Notes: generated by a model not told the origin, from the letters alone. 64,000 nucleotides of DNA from Adineta ricciae (GCA_905250025.1 CAJNOJ010000201.1:62001-126000), one strand, 5' to 3'; counted from the stretch's first letter, positions 21,178 to 34,445 are shown. Numbers and translations are program-made.

Positions 21178-21725
21178 ACTTGTATTCGAAGAACATATCT
21201 TTGTGCTTCATTTTATCGAAATAAAATCATCATTTCTATTTTTATTTGGTCGATTCTTTTGAGTTTATTTTCTCCTTCGAGCATCAAAACGAATGCTTCT
21301 ATGGTACCATCAGAGTATGTTTGTGTGGAGGTTGACGATGACAGGACAAATAAAAAATGATTCCGTACGTATGTGCATGTGTGCATGTGCAAGAATCCGA
21401 TTCATTTTTCTTCATTTTAAAGAAAAAACTGTCATACAGGCAGAACATAAACAGTGTGAATAGTAAATAAATCAACAAAGCAAAAATAAGGCAAAAGTCG
21501 TGGTAAGTTGCGTCGATGAATCGAAGATCGTTTTCAGTAATATTTCGTATTCTTCGTATTGCTTTGCAATTATATAGAGAAAAGAAGTCAACAGAAACCA
21601 ATTTGAACCTATTGAATTTGAAATCTAGGCGAAAGAAATTGATATTAAATCAAGTTTATTTAGACAATTTCTTTTTCTTCTTTGTCAATTGAATCAACAC
21701 ACTTGACAACGTGTGCAACTGCCAA
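21178..21725. other. Intergenic, nothing recognised
   Basis: Contains AATAAA-type polyadenylation signals near 21220 for the paralogue upstream and a pyrimidine-rich stretch ending just before the next gene. No further gene seen. Confidence 0.55.
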
Positions 21726-24700
21726 ATGTCATACAGATATCACGACGATTCCGATGATGATGAACTAAATCGGTATGAACGAGACCCAGGACGAGAAGTC
21801 GTCGAAAGGAACACGCGCAATCATTTGCAGCGTATTGCTGATCATACCAAAGATGAATTAAGCAAAGTTTTAAAGCGTGTCGATACTGTACGTGACTGAA
21901 ATTTCTTCTCACTACGTGTTTACCGGCTCATTTAGACATTGAATAACTACGAATACTCAGTACAATCGGCTCTGAATCAACACGGCGCCGCACAAGGAAA
22001 CAAATCCAGTGTCGAACATCTTGCGGACATCAGTGAATTAGAGAGTCTATTGAATGATAGTATAGCCAAGCAAAAAGTAGGCGAATTGATGAGTGATTGC
22101 ATGAATTGGACATTTCGTTTTAGTATAAACAACGTTTAACAGTTTTTATCGTCGGACAAACAGAACTAGCTACGGAAAAAGCCAGTCTTCTTCAGCAAAT
22201 CGAACAAGTAATCATTCTTTGATTAAAAAACAATGATAATCACTCAAGTTGTCCTCCTTCTTCATATTAGTTTTTCAGCGAGCAAAAACAGAGTTTTAGT
22301 GGAAGTGAATTCAATACATATGACGTTAAAAACGAAACACAAGATGAAGTTGACTTAGCTCTTCGATCGTTCGATGTCAAAGATTGCTTTCAGCATGTTA
22401 AACAATTAGGAAATCGATTAAATGAACTAAACGATGATATCGTCACTTACCTAATCCAAAACGCTGCAGCGAAACATCAAGCCAAGTGAGTGTGTTTGCA
22501 TTTGATCATTTCCAACGCCTTATCTTACTTTCAGAGGTAAAAAGAAACTAGCACAAGCGACAAAGGAGACCAAAGATCAGCTATCTGCATTACAACAGAA
22601 ACTAGAATCAATCAACAATGGTACGTCACATGAATAGTTACACAAATCGATGGTGAAAGCGTACTTGTTTTGTAGAAATGATCAATAAGGACAGCAAGAT
22701 CGAAGCACTGGAGAAAGCTAACGAAACATTACAACGTGATTTGAAATCCAAAACTGACTATCTTGTAAGTATTATTCGATTACATATCGGATGCTGAGAA
22801 TGAACATTCTTCGCTTGTCTACAGAAACAACTACAAGAAGAAACTGTTCAACACAACTTAGAAATCAAAGCACGAAATAAAAATATCACAGAATTAGAAG
22901 TAACAGTTCAACAACTGCAACAACAAATTGAAGATTTGAACAATACTATAGCAACTATGCAACAAGCTCCACCACCAGTGAGCAATAATACGAAGTCAGA
23001 CTTGATCTCAATCAAATTTTTGCTAATTTCATTTTAGGAACCTGTAATTATCAAAGAACCACCTGGTACGCACTCCTATACAGGACTGATACCGTTGTAT
23101 CCTTACTTCATTTAGTACCAAAAACAGATAATGCATCACAAACCGACGAAGAAACATCTCCAATCACAGTTGTTTGTATTTCAACTCCTTGCTGACTAGC
23201 GAACGAAATCAAGTCTTTTCTGTTAAGGAAAGACAAATACAAACACTTCCACAACCGGTTGAAACTCCTGCTCGCGGTCAGCCGATACCTGTCGATGCAG
23301 ATCTTCCAGACTTGAATGTATTCTTCAATGTACCCGATGGAATCGATTTGAACAATGTTCTAACTGACAACGCAACGGACGCATTCGTTAATTTACGGAA
23401 ATTTGTATGTGAATCGCATTTTATGTGCGAACATTGATTGCATTCTTTCGATAGGCTGTGATTCGTGTCAATAGTTTATTGCAAGAGCAATTGGAATTGC
23501 AAAAACTAAAAAACGACGAAGAATTGGAAAATTTAAAACAAGAATTTGAAGATTATAGAGTAGCACAAGAGAAAGTGAGACAACTAGATTTGTTCGATCG
23601 TATTCCCCTTATAATACCGCTGCTTTTGAGGAATACGAGGCGTTAATGGAAAAAGCGGAACACGCGCATGATCTACAAATGAAAGCTGAAAAGGCATTGA
23701 GTCATTTAGAATCTCTACTAGCTGAACAAGAGCAAGTGGTACGGTATTTAAAAAAAAGACGTTTGTTCTTCAAAAGAATTATGTCTGAATATTTAGAAAC
23801 ATGTTTTGATTCATCAGCAAAGTCAAACTGTAAGAAGAATATTAGAGTTTTACGGATATTTCATTTTTTGATTTGAATTCGAGGACGTCGAGGAAAACCT
23901 TCATGAAATTCTCTCCACGCCCGAAAATTCCATTCCTATCATTGAAGTATCTAATGAACAAACAGATTCCGAGGTAAAAAGTCGAGTTAATTTCGAGACA
24001 AAACCAGTGAATTATTCGATAATTGCGTCTTTAGAATGATAACAGCGATGACGAATCTGATAAAGAAGAACGTTCACCATCACGAGAAAAGTATGTGTCC
24101 TTTATCGAAGAACGAAAAAATCAACTTGGACATCGAACTCATCAACCAGAACCTTCTCCATCGCGCAGAACATCATTACGAGAAGGAGGACCATTTCTAT
24201 CACTCGACACGAACAGTGGTAAATAAAATAAACTATCTTTACACGAAGTGTATCTCATTTGTGCCTGAAGGTTCACTCCGGCACCGACTATCCAATGCAT
24301 CGTATGGTAAAATTAGTCGTCAAGGAACTCTCCTAGGTAAGATTCTATTGAAGGTTTCGAATAATACAAAAAATGATCTTATTATAGAAGTTGAACCAAC
24401 CATTCGATATGATAATGAACAGCAAACATCTGCTGTTACTTCCCGACGTTCTTCAAGACGAATTCCAACGTAAATTTTTCATTCAATTCGATTTCCACGA
24501 TTTGTCTTTTTAGGCTTGCATCGCAAATGATTCAAGCGGACGAGGGTAAACTTCCCTTTTATCATCTCTATGAGCTAATCTACAGATTTCGCCAATGGAT
24601 TATTGGTTTACTTGAACAAAACAACTTTCTCACTCTTGCCGATCGTCTTCTGATGATTAAACCGTTGACATCCGATGATCATTATTCACCCGAAACGTTT

Positions 24701-26524
24701 CTTGATAATGCTGAACGTTCTCTGAAAGATACAAGAAGAGTTCTACAATCCTGTTTATCACTTCTCATCTCGTCGATTCAAGAATACGAAATGAAAGAGA
24801 AGGAAAATCTAAAAGAGTTATCGACACAACCTACACGAGAGCCTTCGATGATTGATGAGCAACAACAATTACTTCTCGAACAAAAAGAGGCAATGATTAT
24901 TGATCTTTCAACGAAATATGAACAATTGACGAATGCTTTTCATGAAATGAATACGAAACGCGAAGAAGAAATCAGGTGAATATTATTGTAATAGAATTTC
25001 TTCATAATCAATCTTAATTGTTTGTAGTCAAAATGAACGGTTTATAGTTGATCAACAGAAATTGATTCAAAATCTTCAACAACAAGTGATTCGTCTGCAA
25101 AAACGTCTTTCAAAAATCGAAGCTGAAGGAATCGTTGAGCCAGGCATCATGTTCACCCGTCTTGACGCACAACGAAATGAACAAACACTTCAACAGGCAC
25201 TTCATAAAGGCAAAGTTCTCGAAACAACTTACAATGTAGAAATCGATTGAAAAAAGAACTGTTGACATGTACCATCTGTCTCTTTTCGTAGGAGTTAAAT
25301 GAAGCCATGGAAGACTATGTCAATTTACCATCACAACAATTAGCCAATCTTGTTAAACGATATATGCATTTTCGTCGAGCGAATGAAATCGAAGGTATAT
25401 GAACGATGAACATACAGATTGGAAATTAAGCTTTGTGTTTAGATCGTATTCAAAACGAAGTTACAGATGGTAATACGAGAGATGTGCTGGAGAAAATGGA
25501 ATTATTATACGAACGGGTTTGTCGTACTTGAATCTTTCTTTGTATTTTCCAAAGAAACTTTGCTCTCTAGCGTTCGGATGAAATTAGAAGACAAATATCA
25601 AATGCGAGACAGCAACGTTCGCATTTAGCACAGATTTTAACTGAGAAATTCGATGATCTTGAAGATGAAAACAGTATTTTTCTCATACGGCCAGTTTATT
25701 CCTATCAAGGACGGTAGGTTTCTGTTTATTAACTGAATAATTGATCGAATATTTACTTATGAAGAGCTGCTGTTCAGTCGTACATGAAACAAGAAAAACG
25801 TCGACATGAAGCTGTATCAAACGACAATCCGATGAAAACAACTCATCATCCTACTCGACAATCACAACATCCAAATAAACAACACGAACAAAATCAATAC
25901 ACACGAACGCCGATGTCTTCCTATCGAGTCTCGGACGAAGAAGAACGATTTTTCAATGTAAGATAAACAAAAGCCTACCGATAGTTACCATAGTTTTCAT
26001 TACTAATAGATCAACCAGAGTGTTGCTCCGCAGCGTACATCGCCAACTCGACAGCAAAATGATTCGAGTGAAGCCCAACAATTCACCGTACAATTAGCTG
26101 ATCTACCCCGTCTACAGGAGTATGATATTCAAAGAACTTTAATGCCAATGTCACATGTTAGCACACAACTTCTCTCCGCGTATACAAACGACTCGATCGA
26201 TCCGTGTGTGCCTTCGTTGAATTTGCGTTCGTACTTAGCTCTATCCAGACCTTGTGTTGGAAATATTCGATCTGGCAAAGCGAATGAAGTCATTCATACC
26301 GTTTCACGTGAAGCGCATTCCAGTGTATCAGGTAATTTGTTTACATCTCATTCAGATTTCAAATCTTCTCACAAACATATGAAATAGGTAAGCGACTAGT
26401 AACAGATGCTCGTACACCGGTCAACTCAGTGAGCGGAGATCTAAGACGAAGCAGTCCACAGTTACCGCCGATCAAACGAACATTACCATCAAGCATATCA
26501 AATGAAATTCCTTCAACAACGTGA
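21726..26524 (+). CDS. Long multi-exon coiled-coil protein, unrecognised
   Basis: About twenty exons separated by 45-70-nt GT-AG introns. The protein starts MSYRYHDDSDDDELNRYERD and ends in a basic Ser/Pro-rich tail (SSPQLPPIKRTLPSSIS) before TGA 26522-26524. Most of it is predicted coiled coil: LEKANETLQRDLKSKTDYL, LEVTVQQLQQQIEDLNNTIA, QLELQKLKNDEELENLKQEF, LIQNLQQQVIRLQKRLSKIE. The central globular-looking exon at about 24515-24976 has KLPFYHLYELIYRFRQWIIG and LTLADRLLMIKPLTSDDHYS. A later segment reads EAMEDYVNLPSQQLANLVKR then YMHFRRA. The pattern resembles large ciliary or centrosomal coiled-coil proteins, but I cannot assign a family. Individual exon borders were not all resolved. Confidence 0.65.
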
Positions 26525-26779
26525 CGTGATTTAATGGTCTGAGAAAATAATAAGAGTACATTCATCATGTATCTTTTTTGTCTAATCGAAATAAATTCTT
26601 TTACAACTAACTTTTTGGATTGAGAATCCCGGTATTGAATATAAGAACACTTCTTATGTGAACACGACATCTAGGGGAGAACCGTTCGGATTGCTTGACT
26701 TCAGAAGACCAATAGGAATTAAGCTAACTAGAGAGTATCGAAGTTTATATCATAATCCTAATCATACGTTTGAGAAGAA

Positions 26780-28108
26780 ATGTCCGACGATCCAAGTACT
26801 TCTCGACCTGTGCGTCCAGTAAACTCAGCCGTGAATTCAACCGATTGGCGTCGATACAAAGAACAACTGCGTGCATGGAAAAATGCTCGTTTGAGAAAAC
26901 AACTTGATGCTGAACAGGTCGAAACTTCCGAACAAGAAACGACTACAACAGCATCAAAATCAACATCTCAACCAATCAAAGGCCGCTCGTATACGCTGTC
27001 CATCGCTTTACCAGCTTCGATCCTGCGCAATGCTCAATCGAATGAATTACGAACTTATCTAGCCGGCCAAATTGGTCGTGCAGCATGCGTTTTTAATATC
27101 GATGAAATCATTGTTTTCAATGATGATGAAACTGTTGAAGAAGTTGATAATAATCCCTTCAGTGCAAGTGAACAACTTATTCGACTTCTCGAATATCTTG
27201 AATGGTAGATTTTCAACCAAATAATCGTTTTCTTTCATTCGATTTCTATGCATGTTTAGTCCACAATATCTTCGAAAGCAATTCTTTCCTCGACAGAAAT
27301 TACTCGAATATGCCGGTTTACTCAATCCCTTAGATGCGCCACACCATTTGCGTACGAATGAGTATTGGCTGTATCGGGAAGGTGTAACTTTACCATTGAG
27401 ACCTGCTGACGGAAAAGGATCATGGGTTGATGTAGGTCTCTACGAAACCAAAGTACAGATTGATAAACGTTTGCAACAAGGTCTCCGTGTTACAGTTCGA
27501 CGAACTGATATCACACCGGAAGAATACTTTCAAACAAAAGAGCTTTCAAGTAAATTTCAATCGAGTTCGAAGACATAAAAAGCTTTTCTCATTTGCTTTG
27601 TTCTTTTAGATGATACTCAACAGACAAATAAGAAAAAACGAATTCCAGGTGAAATTGTCAGTCCGAGTACACCTCGTCTGGAGTCCGGTGAGATTATCTG
27701 AATAAGTGAATCTTAAAACGACGGAATTTTCATGTAGCTTTCTACTGGGGTTATCAAGTACGGAAAGCTGAAACAATTCGAACAGTTGTTGAAGATTGTC
27801 CATTTGATGATGGTGATAATCACCCAGCGAAGTATGATCTCGTTATTGGGACATCTGAGCGTGGTACATCATACGATAAAATTACTGAATTTCCTCGTTT
27901 TCGACATGCTTTGATCGTGTTTGGTGGTCTGCAAGGTCTTGAGAAAGCATTTGCACAAGAAGAAGATTCTATGACAGCTGAGCAGCTATTTCATTTCTAT
28001 CTCAATACCTGTCCACAACAAGGAAGTCGTACAATACGTACAGAAGAAGCTATCCTCATTACTCTTTCTTGTTTGAGAGACAAATTACTTTCAGCAGTTA
28101 TCAATTGA
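26780..28108 (+). CDS. SPOUT1: SPOUT-domain methyltransferase (C9orf114/CENP-32 family)
   Basis: Four exons (26780-27204, 27260-27549, 27610-27687, 27738-28108) join in frame to 387 residues. Homologue of human SPOUT1, an SPOUT-fold RNA methyltransferase linked to kinetochores and spindles. Conserved stretches: YTLSIALPASILRNAQSNEL, RTYLAGQIGRAACVFNIDEI, CPQYLRKQFFPRQKLLEYAG, LLNPLDAPHHL, FYWGYQVRKA, DLVIGTSERG, FRHALIVFGGLQGLEKA and the C-terminal NTCPQQGSRTIRTEEAILIT, which forms the SPOUT knot that binds S-adenosylmethionine. The 90-residue charged N-terminus is like the human one. Length is normal. Confidence 0.95.
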
Positions 28109-28865
28109 TACGCTTTGTTTTCTTTTGTTTTGTTTTGAATGATAAAAAGAAATAAAAACAGAAAAATTTCACTAGAAATTCAGTCGCGCGTTCGTTTATT
28201 ACGAACTTAAACAATTTAGTAGATTTTAGTCATATCAAGTCACATTTTTGATTATCTATGATTGAATTAATCGTCGGATATTCGATTATGAAATTGATAT
28301 AACTCAATTTTGAGTTCTATTTTCGACGTTTTTTTACTCGTTGAAAACACGAATTCATTCATTGTCAGTCGATGAATCAATTATCATTATGTCTTATCAA
28401 GACAAACCTCGGAAAATCGAATCAACAAATAAATATTTATCATAATAAATGCCCACACTATAAACAAGCAGATCATATTATGATATTTAGCATATGACTT
28501 CAATTTCCTTCTAATTTCAATTGGTTAGTCTAAGAGTTCTATCTATTTTCTCTTCTTCGTGTTCTCCAGGGTGCAGGAACATTTCTCTTCCTTTCGTTCT
28601 AACATTTTTTTTCTCTTGCGATGCTTAAACATGCAATGCTATACAGAGTCTCCTCAATTGCTTTTCCTTTCTTATCTACGAGAAAAAGAAAATAGAAGAG
28701 ATCGCTCAATAGTTCACAATAGAACAGTCTTATGACCTATTCAGAAGAACTGATTGACTGAACGCAATGAATAAGTAGAAGTACTCGTCAGACAAAAGAA
28801 TATCCGAAATAAAATCCTAATTATTCATTATTTTTAACGATAATTGTATTATTTCAGATATCATT
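28109..28865. other. Intergenic, nothing recognised
   Basis: AT-rich spacer. AATAAA occurs shortly after the SPOUT1 stop (28150-28160). The rest has no extended reading frame, tRNA or repeat. A pyrimidine/ATTTCAG-like acceptor at about 28850-28858 just before the next ATG could be a 5' UTR or trans-splice site. Confidence 0.5.
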
Positions 28866-30786
28866 ATGCCAAACTCATTACTTGATATTATAAAGAGCTG
28901 TAGCTCAAATTCACAACAAGCTGGTAGTCAACCAACATCACGTGAAATCAACATTCCTGGCCTTTGTTCAGAAGCGTTAGCAGCATGGGGTGTAGAACAT
29001 CCAGCGGATTTAAGTTATCGTGTTGAGTTAGCTCGACGTATTGCATTAGCATTTGATGATAGCGACCAAATCATCATTCTCGACGATGTAGCGCTCGTTG
29101 TACCCGAATCCGAACGAGCTGTTTTTCTTGGTATGCGTGGTTGTGATCGATCATTGTTACCTGCACTTTGGTTATCCACTGGTTTTCGACGAGGCGGCCG
29201 ACTTATTGTCTATTCACCACCGAATTCAGTCGAATTGGCAAATTATTTCGCATTGAAGAAAAATATTGAAGGACGTTTACAACGTTCGATTCAAATTCAA
29301 ATATTCTACGAAGACTCCGGCGGACAACTTTTTGAACTTTTAAGTATTTTCGAAACGAACCCGAGTAAATACACGGAAATTTGCGAACGATTTGCCCAAC
29401 GATCACCTGCAGATTTCCATCCGGAATATCATATACGAATGTTCAAACGACATATCGACGAAATTCTTGGCGATGCTAGTCGATCGTTTTTATTTCCATA
29501 CGAAATGACAGAATTTCATCAACAAGAACTTCAACCTTACTCCGATCGACTAAAATTACCTGATTTACCTACAAATGATAAAGCGAAGCATAATTTTTTC
29601 TTACGTTCGCAAGCATTTACTGCCCTACCGAAACTACTAGCTGTCTCGCCCGATGGAACTATTATTGACAATTACCAACAGTACATAGAAACATTAGAAC
29701 ATCTCGATCCTATCCACACAGAAAACACTCCACAAAACATTCAGGTAAAAAACAACAACAATGAAAAATCTATTTTTCAAACGATGGAATGATTCTTTTA
29801 GGTTTTCTCACAAGCTGTTATTCGAGCTATCGACCAGTTGAATGACAAGTATAGCATTTCCGCATTCGTCAAACTGGACGCTAGTGGCGCAGCTGGCTGG
29901 TCTTGTATGAGTCCAAGTGAACACGCTTTGATCTATAATTGCGGCGAAGATGAAACGAAACGCACTGATTATTTACGTGAATATATCGAGAACAGAGTTT
30001 TAGGCGAACGATTACCAGTTCTGGCCGTTATCGAGGAATTTATCGAACCACAAAAACGATCTGGTGATATTGATGCTGATTATACCGTTTGCGGATTTGT
30101 CCTAGGTGGTAAACTTTTCCCTACATCAATAAATCTATGCGGAACAGAAAATGGATGTTATATTGAACAAGTAAAAGTAAAATGATATTCTGATGAAACG
30201 TTTCATCTTTCATTTCTAGTGGACATCATGCTCGCCAGCTGATTTGAGCGACTCGTCTATATACTGGCAACGAATGTTTCAAACTTATTCGACGATGGTT
30301 GCTTTCGAAGCATCTGAGTTCGGATATACCAATGGTATCTATGCCGGCGACTTATTTGTCACTAAAGATGGTCGTCATAAACAACGTGACTGGAATATTC
30401 GACGTGGTGGACGATCCTCGCCGGAGTCTTTAGTTATTTTCGGTATACCAAATTATGAAACCAAAGTCACATTGTCCATGTTTGATTTTGGTTTGAATGG
30501 AAAGTTGAATAACACGGAATTATTTCATTTATACACGGATATTTGTCAATATTTATCGAATACCTACGGCATCTACATATTTTCGAGTGGACTAGGATAT
30601 TGTAGTAAAGATGATCAAGAAAATGATTACCTCAAGTTTAACATACTTATTCATCCAAAATTGTTGACGCACATAGATCAAAATGGGCAGAAACAGAAGC
30701 TACCAAGAAGTGAACATCGAAACAAAGTGACTGAAATGATTCGAGATGCGACCACACATATTTTGAAAAAGAAATCTCTCATCTAA
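28866..30786 (+). CDS. ATP-grasp-like enzyme, possible PGM1-type peptide ligase
   Basis: Three exons (28866-29744, 29802-30170, 30220-30786) join in frame to 604 residues with no signal peptide. The N-terminal 300 residues (IALAFDDSDQIIILDDVALV, LLPALWLSTGFRRGGRLIVY) look like a Rossmann-type pre-ATP-grasp region. The C-terminal half has ATP-grasp features: SISAFVKLDASGAAGWSCM (nucleotide-binding Lys and glycine loop), LPVLAVIEEFIEP (acidic hinge), GFVLGGKLFPTSINLCG, and AGDLFVTKDGRHKQRDWNIR with RGGRSSPESL, which fits the metal-binding Asp/Asn and the NxRxGG signature. Such ligases join a carboxylate to an amine using ATP. The closest type I can recall is bacterial PGM1-like peptide ligases, but this is from memory of motifs only. 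Substrate unknown; possible horizontal origin. Confidence 0.6.
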
Positions 30787-31264
30787 CTTTAAAAGTATCA
30801 TGATCTATTGTCAAAGATCTTTTTTCACAGGTTTCTATTGTCATTTACATAAGAGACAGCAAAATAAATGTATCAGCGAACTTCTGTTTTTTGGAGATAC
30901 TTCATGTCCTAATCAACATATTTGTTTATGCCCTGGACATTTTGCGGGTGCATCTGAGTGCACATGGAGAGGTGATATTTTGACGAAAGAAAGAAATGTA
31001 CTCGAACGACAAACATAGTCAAGTCTGTTTTTGGTTATTTTTACGTCGGAGAGTTCACATTTCGTTGTATTTGAATCAACGAAGCGTTGAATGACGTTTT
31101 TGCTCTCGAGTCGTACTTTTTACATTACTACGCGTCATTATAATTTGTTTGACATTCACTCGAACTTTCTCAATAGACAATGAACATGAATATAGGTAGT
31201 TGTCTTTGATCGAGAAAGAAACAAAGAGAGAGAGAGGCAATCGACATTTTGATATCTATAATCG
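30787..31264. other. Intergenic, short Cys-rich remnant at most
   Basis: 3' flank of the ATP-grasp gene and 5' flank of the CDF gene. Near 30900-30960 there is a short Cys-rich stretch (CPNQHICLCPGHFAGASEC) that resembles an EGF-like domain, without a start or flanking exons, and may be chance or a remnant. A GA-repeat lies at about 31210-31235. Confidence 0.4.
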
Positions 31265-33043
31265 ATGAAAGCAGCGTCGCTTGGTCATCAATATTTAAAT
31301 GTTCAATCGTTCAACGAAACTGAAAACTTTTTCAGTGCTGGACGATTTCGTGCCGGTCGAAGATACCAACGAGCGCGATCCAAAGCGCAAATCTATGATA
31401 CTCCGAAAGAACCGTCGCTATCTGCCTCAGATCCGCTTTCACGACGATCTATTCCAAGTATCGAACAATCTAAAGCGTCCTATGGGCGAAGTTATAGTGC
31501 ATCGAATAATCTCTTTGTCGTCTATGAACAGCAGCAACAAAAGCCGATATCTAGAATCCAATCTCAACATTCCGATGGAGGTAAGCGGTATTGAATGAAG
31601 TATCAAGATTTTCTTAATTCTCTGTTTTTAGATCATAAACCATATTCGCTGAGAGCACTTATCACTAAACGACACGGTGAGTGTTTCATATGTGTGTGAC
31701 GATCATGAGTCATGCACTGGTTAATTTGATTTTATTGCAGGAAATCAGGACGAAGATGATAAATTAAGCAGTCGTGTGCGGCGTTTTTATAAAAAACAAG
31801 ATCATTTGATTGATTCATTACAAAAGTTTCATGAACGAACGTTGCTTGACTCTAAAAAAGAAGATAACAAGTTGAAGAAACAAAAACGCCATACTGAATG
31901 GCTTATTCGAGCAACATTAATATGTAATATCGTATGTCGATTTATCCAAATTGAACGAATAATTTCACTTCAAATCTCTTTTCTCCTATTTTCAGTTATT
32001 ACTCGTTTCTAAAATTGTTGCCGCTATTTTCTCTCGATCTCTTTCGATTATTTCTTCGGTAGTTGACTCAGCAGTTGATTCCGCATCAGCATGTGTACTC
32101 TATTGGGTCGTCCGAGCTATCAAAAGACGTGATCCTTACACATACCCAGGAGGTAAAAACTGTCATTCCATTTGTTTTCCTGCAAAACTGGAAATGAATT
32201 CATCATCCTTACATATTTTAGGACGAACTCGATTAGAACCAGTTATCATTGTCATTTTGTCTGTGGTAATGGTTTCGGCATCCGTTCAGGTCATTTATGA
32301 ATCTGTGGAATCATTGAGCAATGATGTGCATCATTTTACAACGAATCAAACTGAATTGCGTGATATCGATATGGGACCAGCACCTATCACTGTCATGTGT
32401 ATAACTATTGGTATGTAGAATAAATAATTAAATACTGCTTAGCACCACGAGCTTATTTTAGTTACTAAGGCTGTTCTCTCATTTTTGTGCTATCAAGTAG
32501 CTAATCCAACAATGTATGCGGTAGCACAAGATCATCGCAATGATGTATTTTCGAATTTCGTTGCCCTTGCATGCGGTATTATAGGTAAAAGCAAGATTTG
32601 ATTTGATTTGGTTTTGGTCGTCATATCGATGTTTTCTTATAGCGGCCAAGGCACTTGATGGTTCGATCAAAGATCCAGAAGTAGTTGTCATTGATCCCAT
32701 CGGTGCAATTATCATATCTCTATACATTATCTTTTGTTGGTTGAAACAACTTCGTGAACAAGTTCGAAATCTAAGTGGTTACAAAGCAAAGCCTGAATTT
32801 CTACAAAAGATCACCTGGTTGACTTTACAACATTCTCCTCTAATCCAGAAAATAGATACAGTTCGAGCATTTCATTTTGGCACGTCATTTCTGGTTGAAG
32901 TAGAAGTTATTCTTCCAGAAACTATGTCACTTAAAGAAGCACATGATATTGGTGATGGCTTACAAACTAAATTGGAAAGCATACCTGAAGTCGAAAGGGC
33001 ATTTGTTCATTTGGACTATGTTGTCGAAGCATTGGAATACTAA
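31265..33043 (+). CDS. Cation diffusion facilitator (Mn/Zn transporter)
   Basis: Seven exons (31265-31580, 31632-31676, 31741-31931, 31996-32152, 32222-32410, 32462-32584, 32643-33043) join in frame to 473 residues. A cytosolic N-terminus of about 165 residues precedes six membrane helices. The metal sites are DSAVDSAS in helix II and DHRND in helix V, the DxxxD pair of the CDF family. In plant and yeast relatives both sites with DxxxD go with manganese, while HxxxD goes with zinc, so manganese is the better guess. The C-terminal cytosolic dimerisation domain is complete (VRAFHFGTSFLVEVEVILPE, EVERAFVHLDY). Antiporter role at an internal or plasma membrane is inferred from the family. Confidence 0.9.
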
Positions 33044-33226
33044 TTAAAACGAAAAAAAACGACAACAAAGTTTCTCTATATCCTTCTTTGCAAATAATAA
33101 AAATTTATTCAAGCTGAATGAGACAATTATTGTATCATTTCTGAACTTCTTTCGTAGAGCACTGTTCTATTACTAGTCGGTGTGAATTGGCTACTTCAGT
33201 GGATATTGATAAGATCTTATGATCGA

Positions 33227-33298
33227 TCCGACGTGGTCTAGTGGTTAGGATTTCTGCCTTTCACGCAGGAGGCCCGGGTTCGATTCCCGGCGTCGGAA
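33227..33298 (+). tRNA. tRNA-Glu (UUC)
   Basis: 72-nt cloverleaf: acceptor arms TCCGACG and CGTCGGA plus discriminator A, D arm with GGTCTAGTGGTTAGG, anticodon loop CTTTCAC giving anticodon TTC, and T arm CCCGGGTTCGATTCCCGG. The internal A and B boxes are perfect. No CCA is encoded, as expected for a eukaryotic gene. Confidence 0.97.
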
Positions 33299-33439
33299 TC
33301 TCGTTTTTTTGTCTTCAGGTACGAAATGATGGCCGAGCATTTTCGTCAAGTATGTATATGTTGACGAAATTTAAAGTTTTCTTTCGTTCTACTGAGATCT
33401 TATCAAAGAATGTTTGTAACGAAAGCATGTAAATGACAG

Positions 33440-33511
33440 TCCGACGTGGTCTAGTGGTTAGGATTTCTGCCTTTCACGCAGGAGGCCCGGGTTCGATTCC
33501 CGGCGTCGGAA
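33440..33511 (+). tRNA. tRNA-Glu (UUC), second identical gene
   Basis: Identical over all 72 nt to the gene at 33227, 141 bp downstream in the same orientation. The spacer is unrelated to the sequence flanking the first gene. T-rich stretches (TCTCTTTTTCTC) follow and may be the RNA polymerase III terminator. Confidence 0.97.
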
Positions 33512-33829
33512 TGTCTCTTTTTCTCTATCAGAAAATTCTTTTTAACTGACGGTACAATTGAATATGATGTATTATGTAGCGGAAAGTAGAACAGACTACT
33601 CACACTTTCTTCATGCATTCAGTACAAACACCATGTGTTTCTCTTTTTGATTAAACAGCAAAACTACCTGAATCTAATAACATGGGCGAGTAGATTGATA
33701 AGCACGTTCCACTTGAGTAGATCGGACAATATAAACAAAATAAACATTCATGTGACCTTGAGCGGCCCCTGTACTTCATAGTGTGTTTATTTGATACTAT
33801 TACGAATCAAAGTAACAGATCAAGTAGCT

Positions 33830-34445
33830 ATGTATAATAATTTCTCAACATCGTTACCGCCTTCTTACGAGTCGATTCCGCCAAACTATTATCAACAACA
33901 GCCGATCTATACTAATCAGTATGCACAACCATCGTACGTTGACAATTCATATATGAGTCAACCACCTCCGCAGCCAATATATCAAGGATTACCTCAGCAA
34001 CCATCGACTTATGCAGTACCTGCTCAATCTCCACCTACGTATGCACCTGCAGCTCAACCACCGCCCTACACAGCACCTGTGATACAGCAACAACCAACAA
34101 ATAATAATCTAAGTAACTGCCTATTTCGTTTTCTTTGCGAGTAGTCATCAATTCACTTCTTTAGATTCACCTGTAAAAAGTTCTGCACCTCCTGGTACAC
34201 CATTTTCTGCAGGTTACAAATGGCCACGTAAGACAATTCAAATTGTTTGCCCACAATGCGGAGCAACAGTAACAACGCGTGTCGAAACGTCAATCACGGT
34301 TATAACTATTATCGGAGCAATAATACTGTTTTTATTGACTTGTATATTAGTTTGTTTACCATTCTGTGCTCGCACTTGCAAAAGAACAACTCACTATTGC
34401 CCCTATTGTAACAGCGTTCTAGGTGTACGAAAACCACTTCAATAA
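33830..34445 (+). CDS. LITAF: LITAF-domain membrane protein
   Basis: Two exons (33830-34112 and 34165-34445) give 187 residues. The N-terminal 100 residues are Pro/Gln/Tyr-rich with PPSYESIPPNYY, PPTYAP and PPPYTAP, PPxY-type ligands for WW-domain ubiquitin ligases such as NEDD4. The C-terminal LITAF domain has IVCPQCGATVTTRVE, a hydrophobic hairpin (ITVITIIGAIILFLLTCILV) and CKRTTHYCPYCNSVLGVRK. The two CxxC motifs bind one zinc. LITAF proteins sit on the cytosolic face of late endosomes and help lysosomal sorting. The domain is complete. Confidence 0.93.

Noticed and set aside
30800-31018. Possible EGF-like Cys-rich gene
   Set aside because: Too short, no start context, no flanking exons or repeats; could be chance in a 3' flank.
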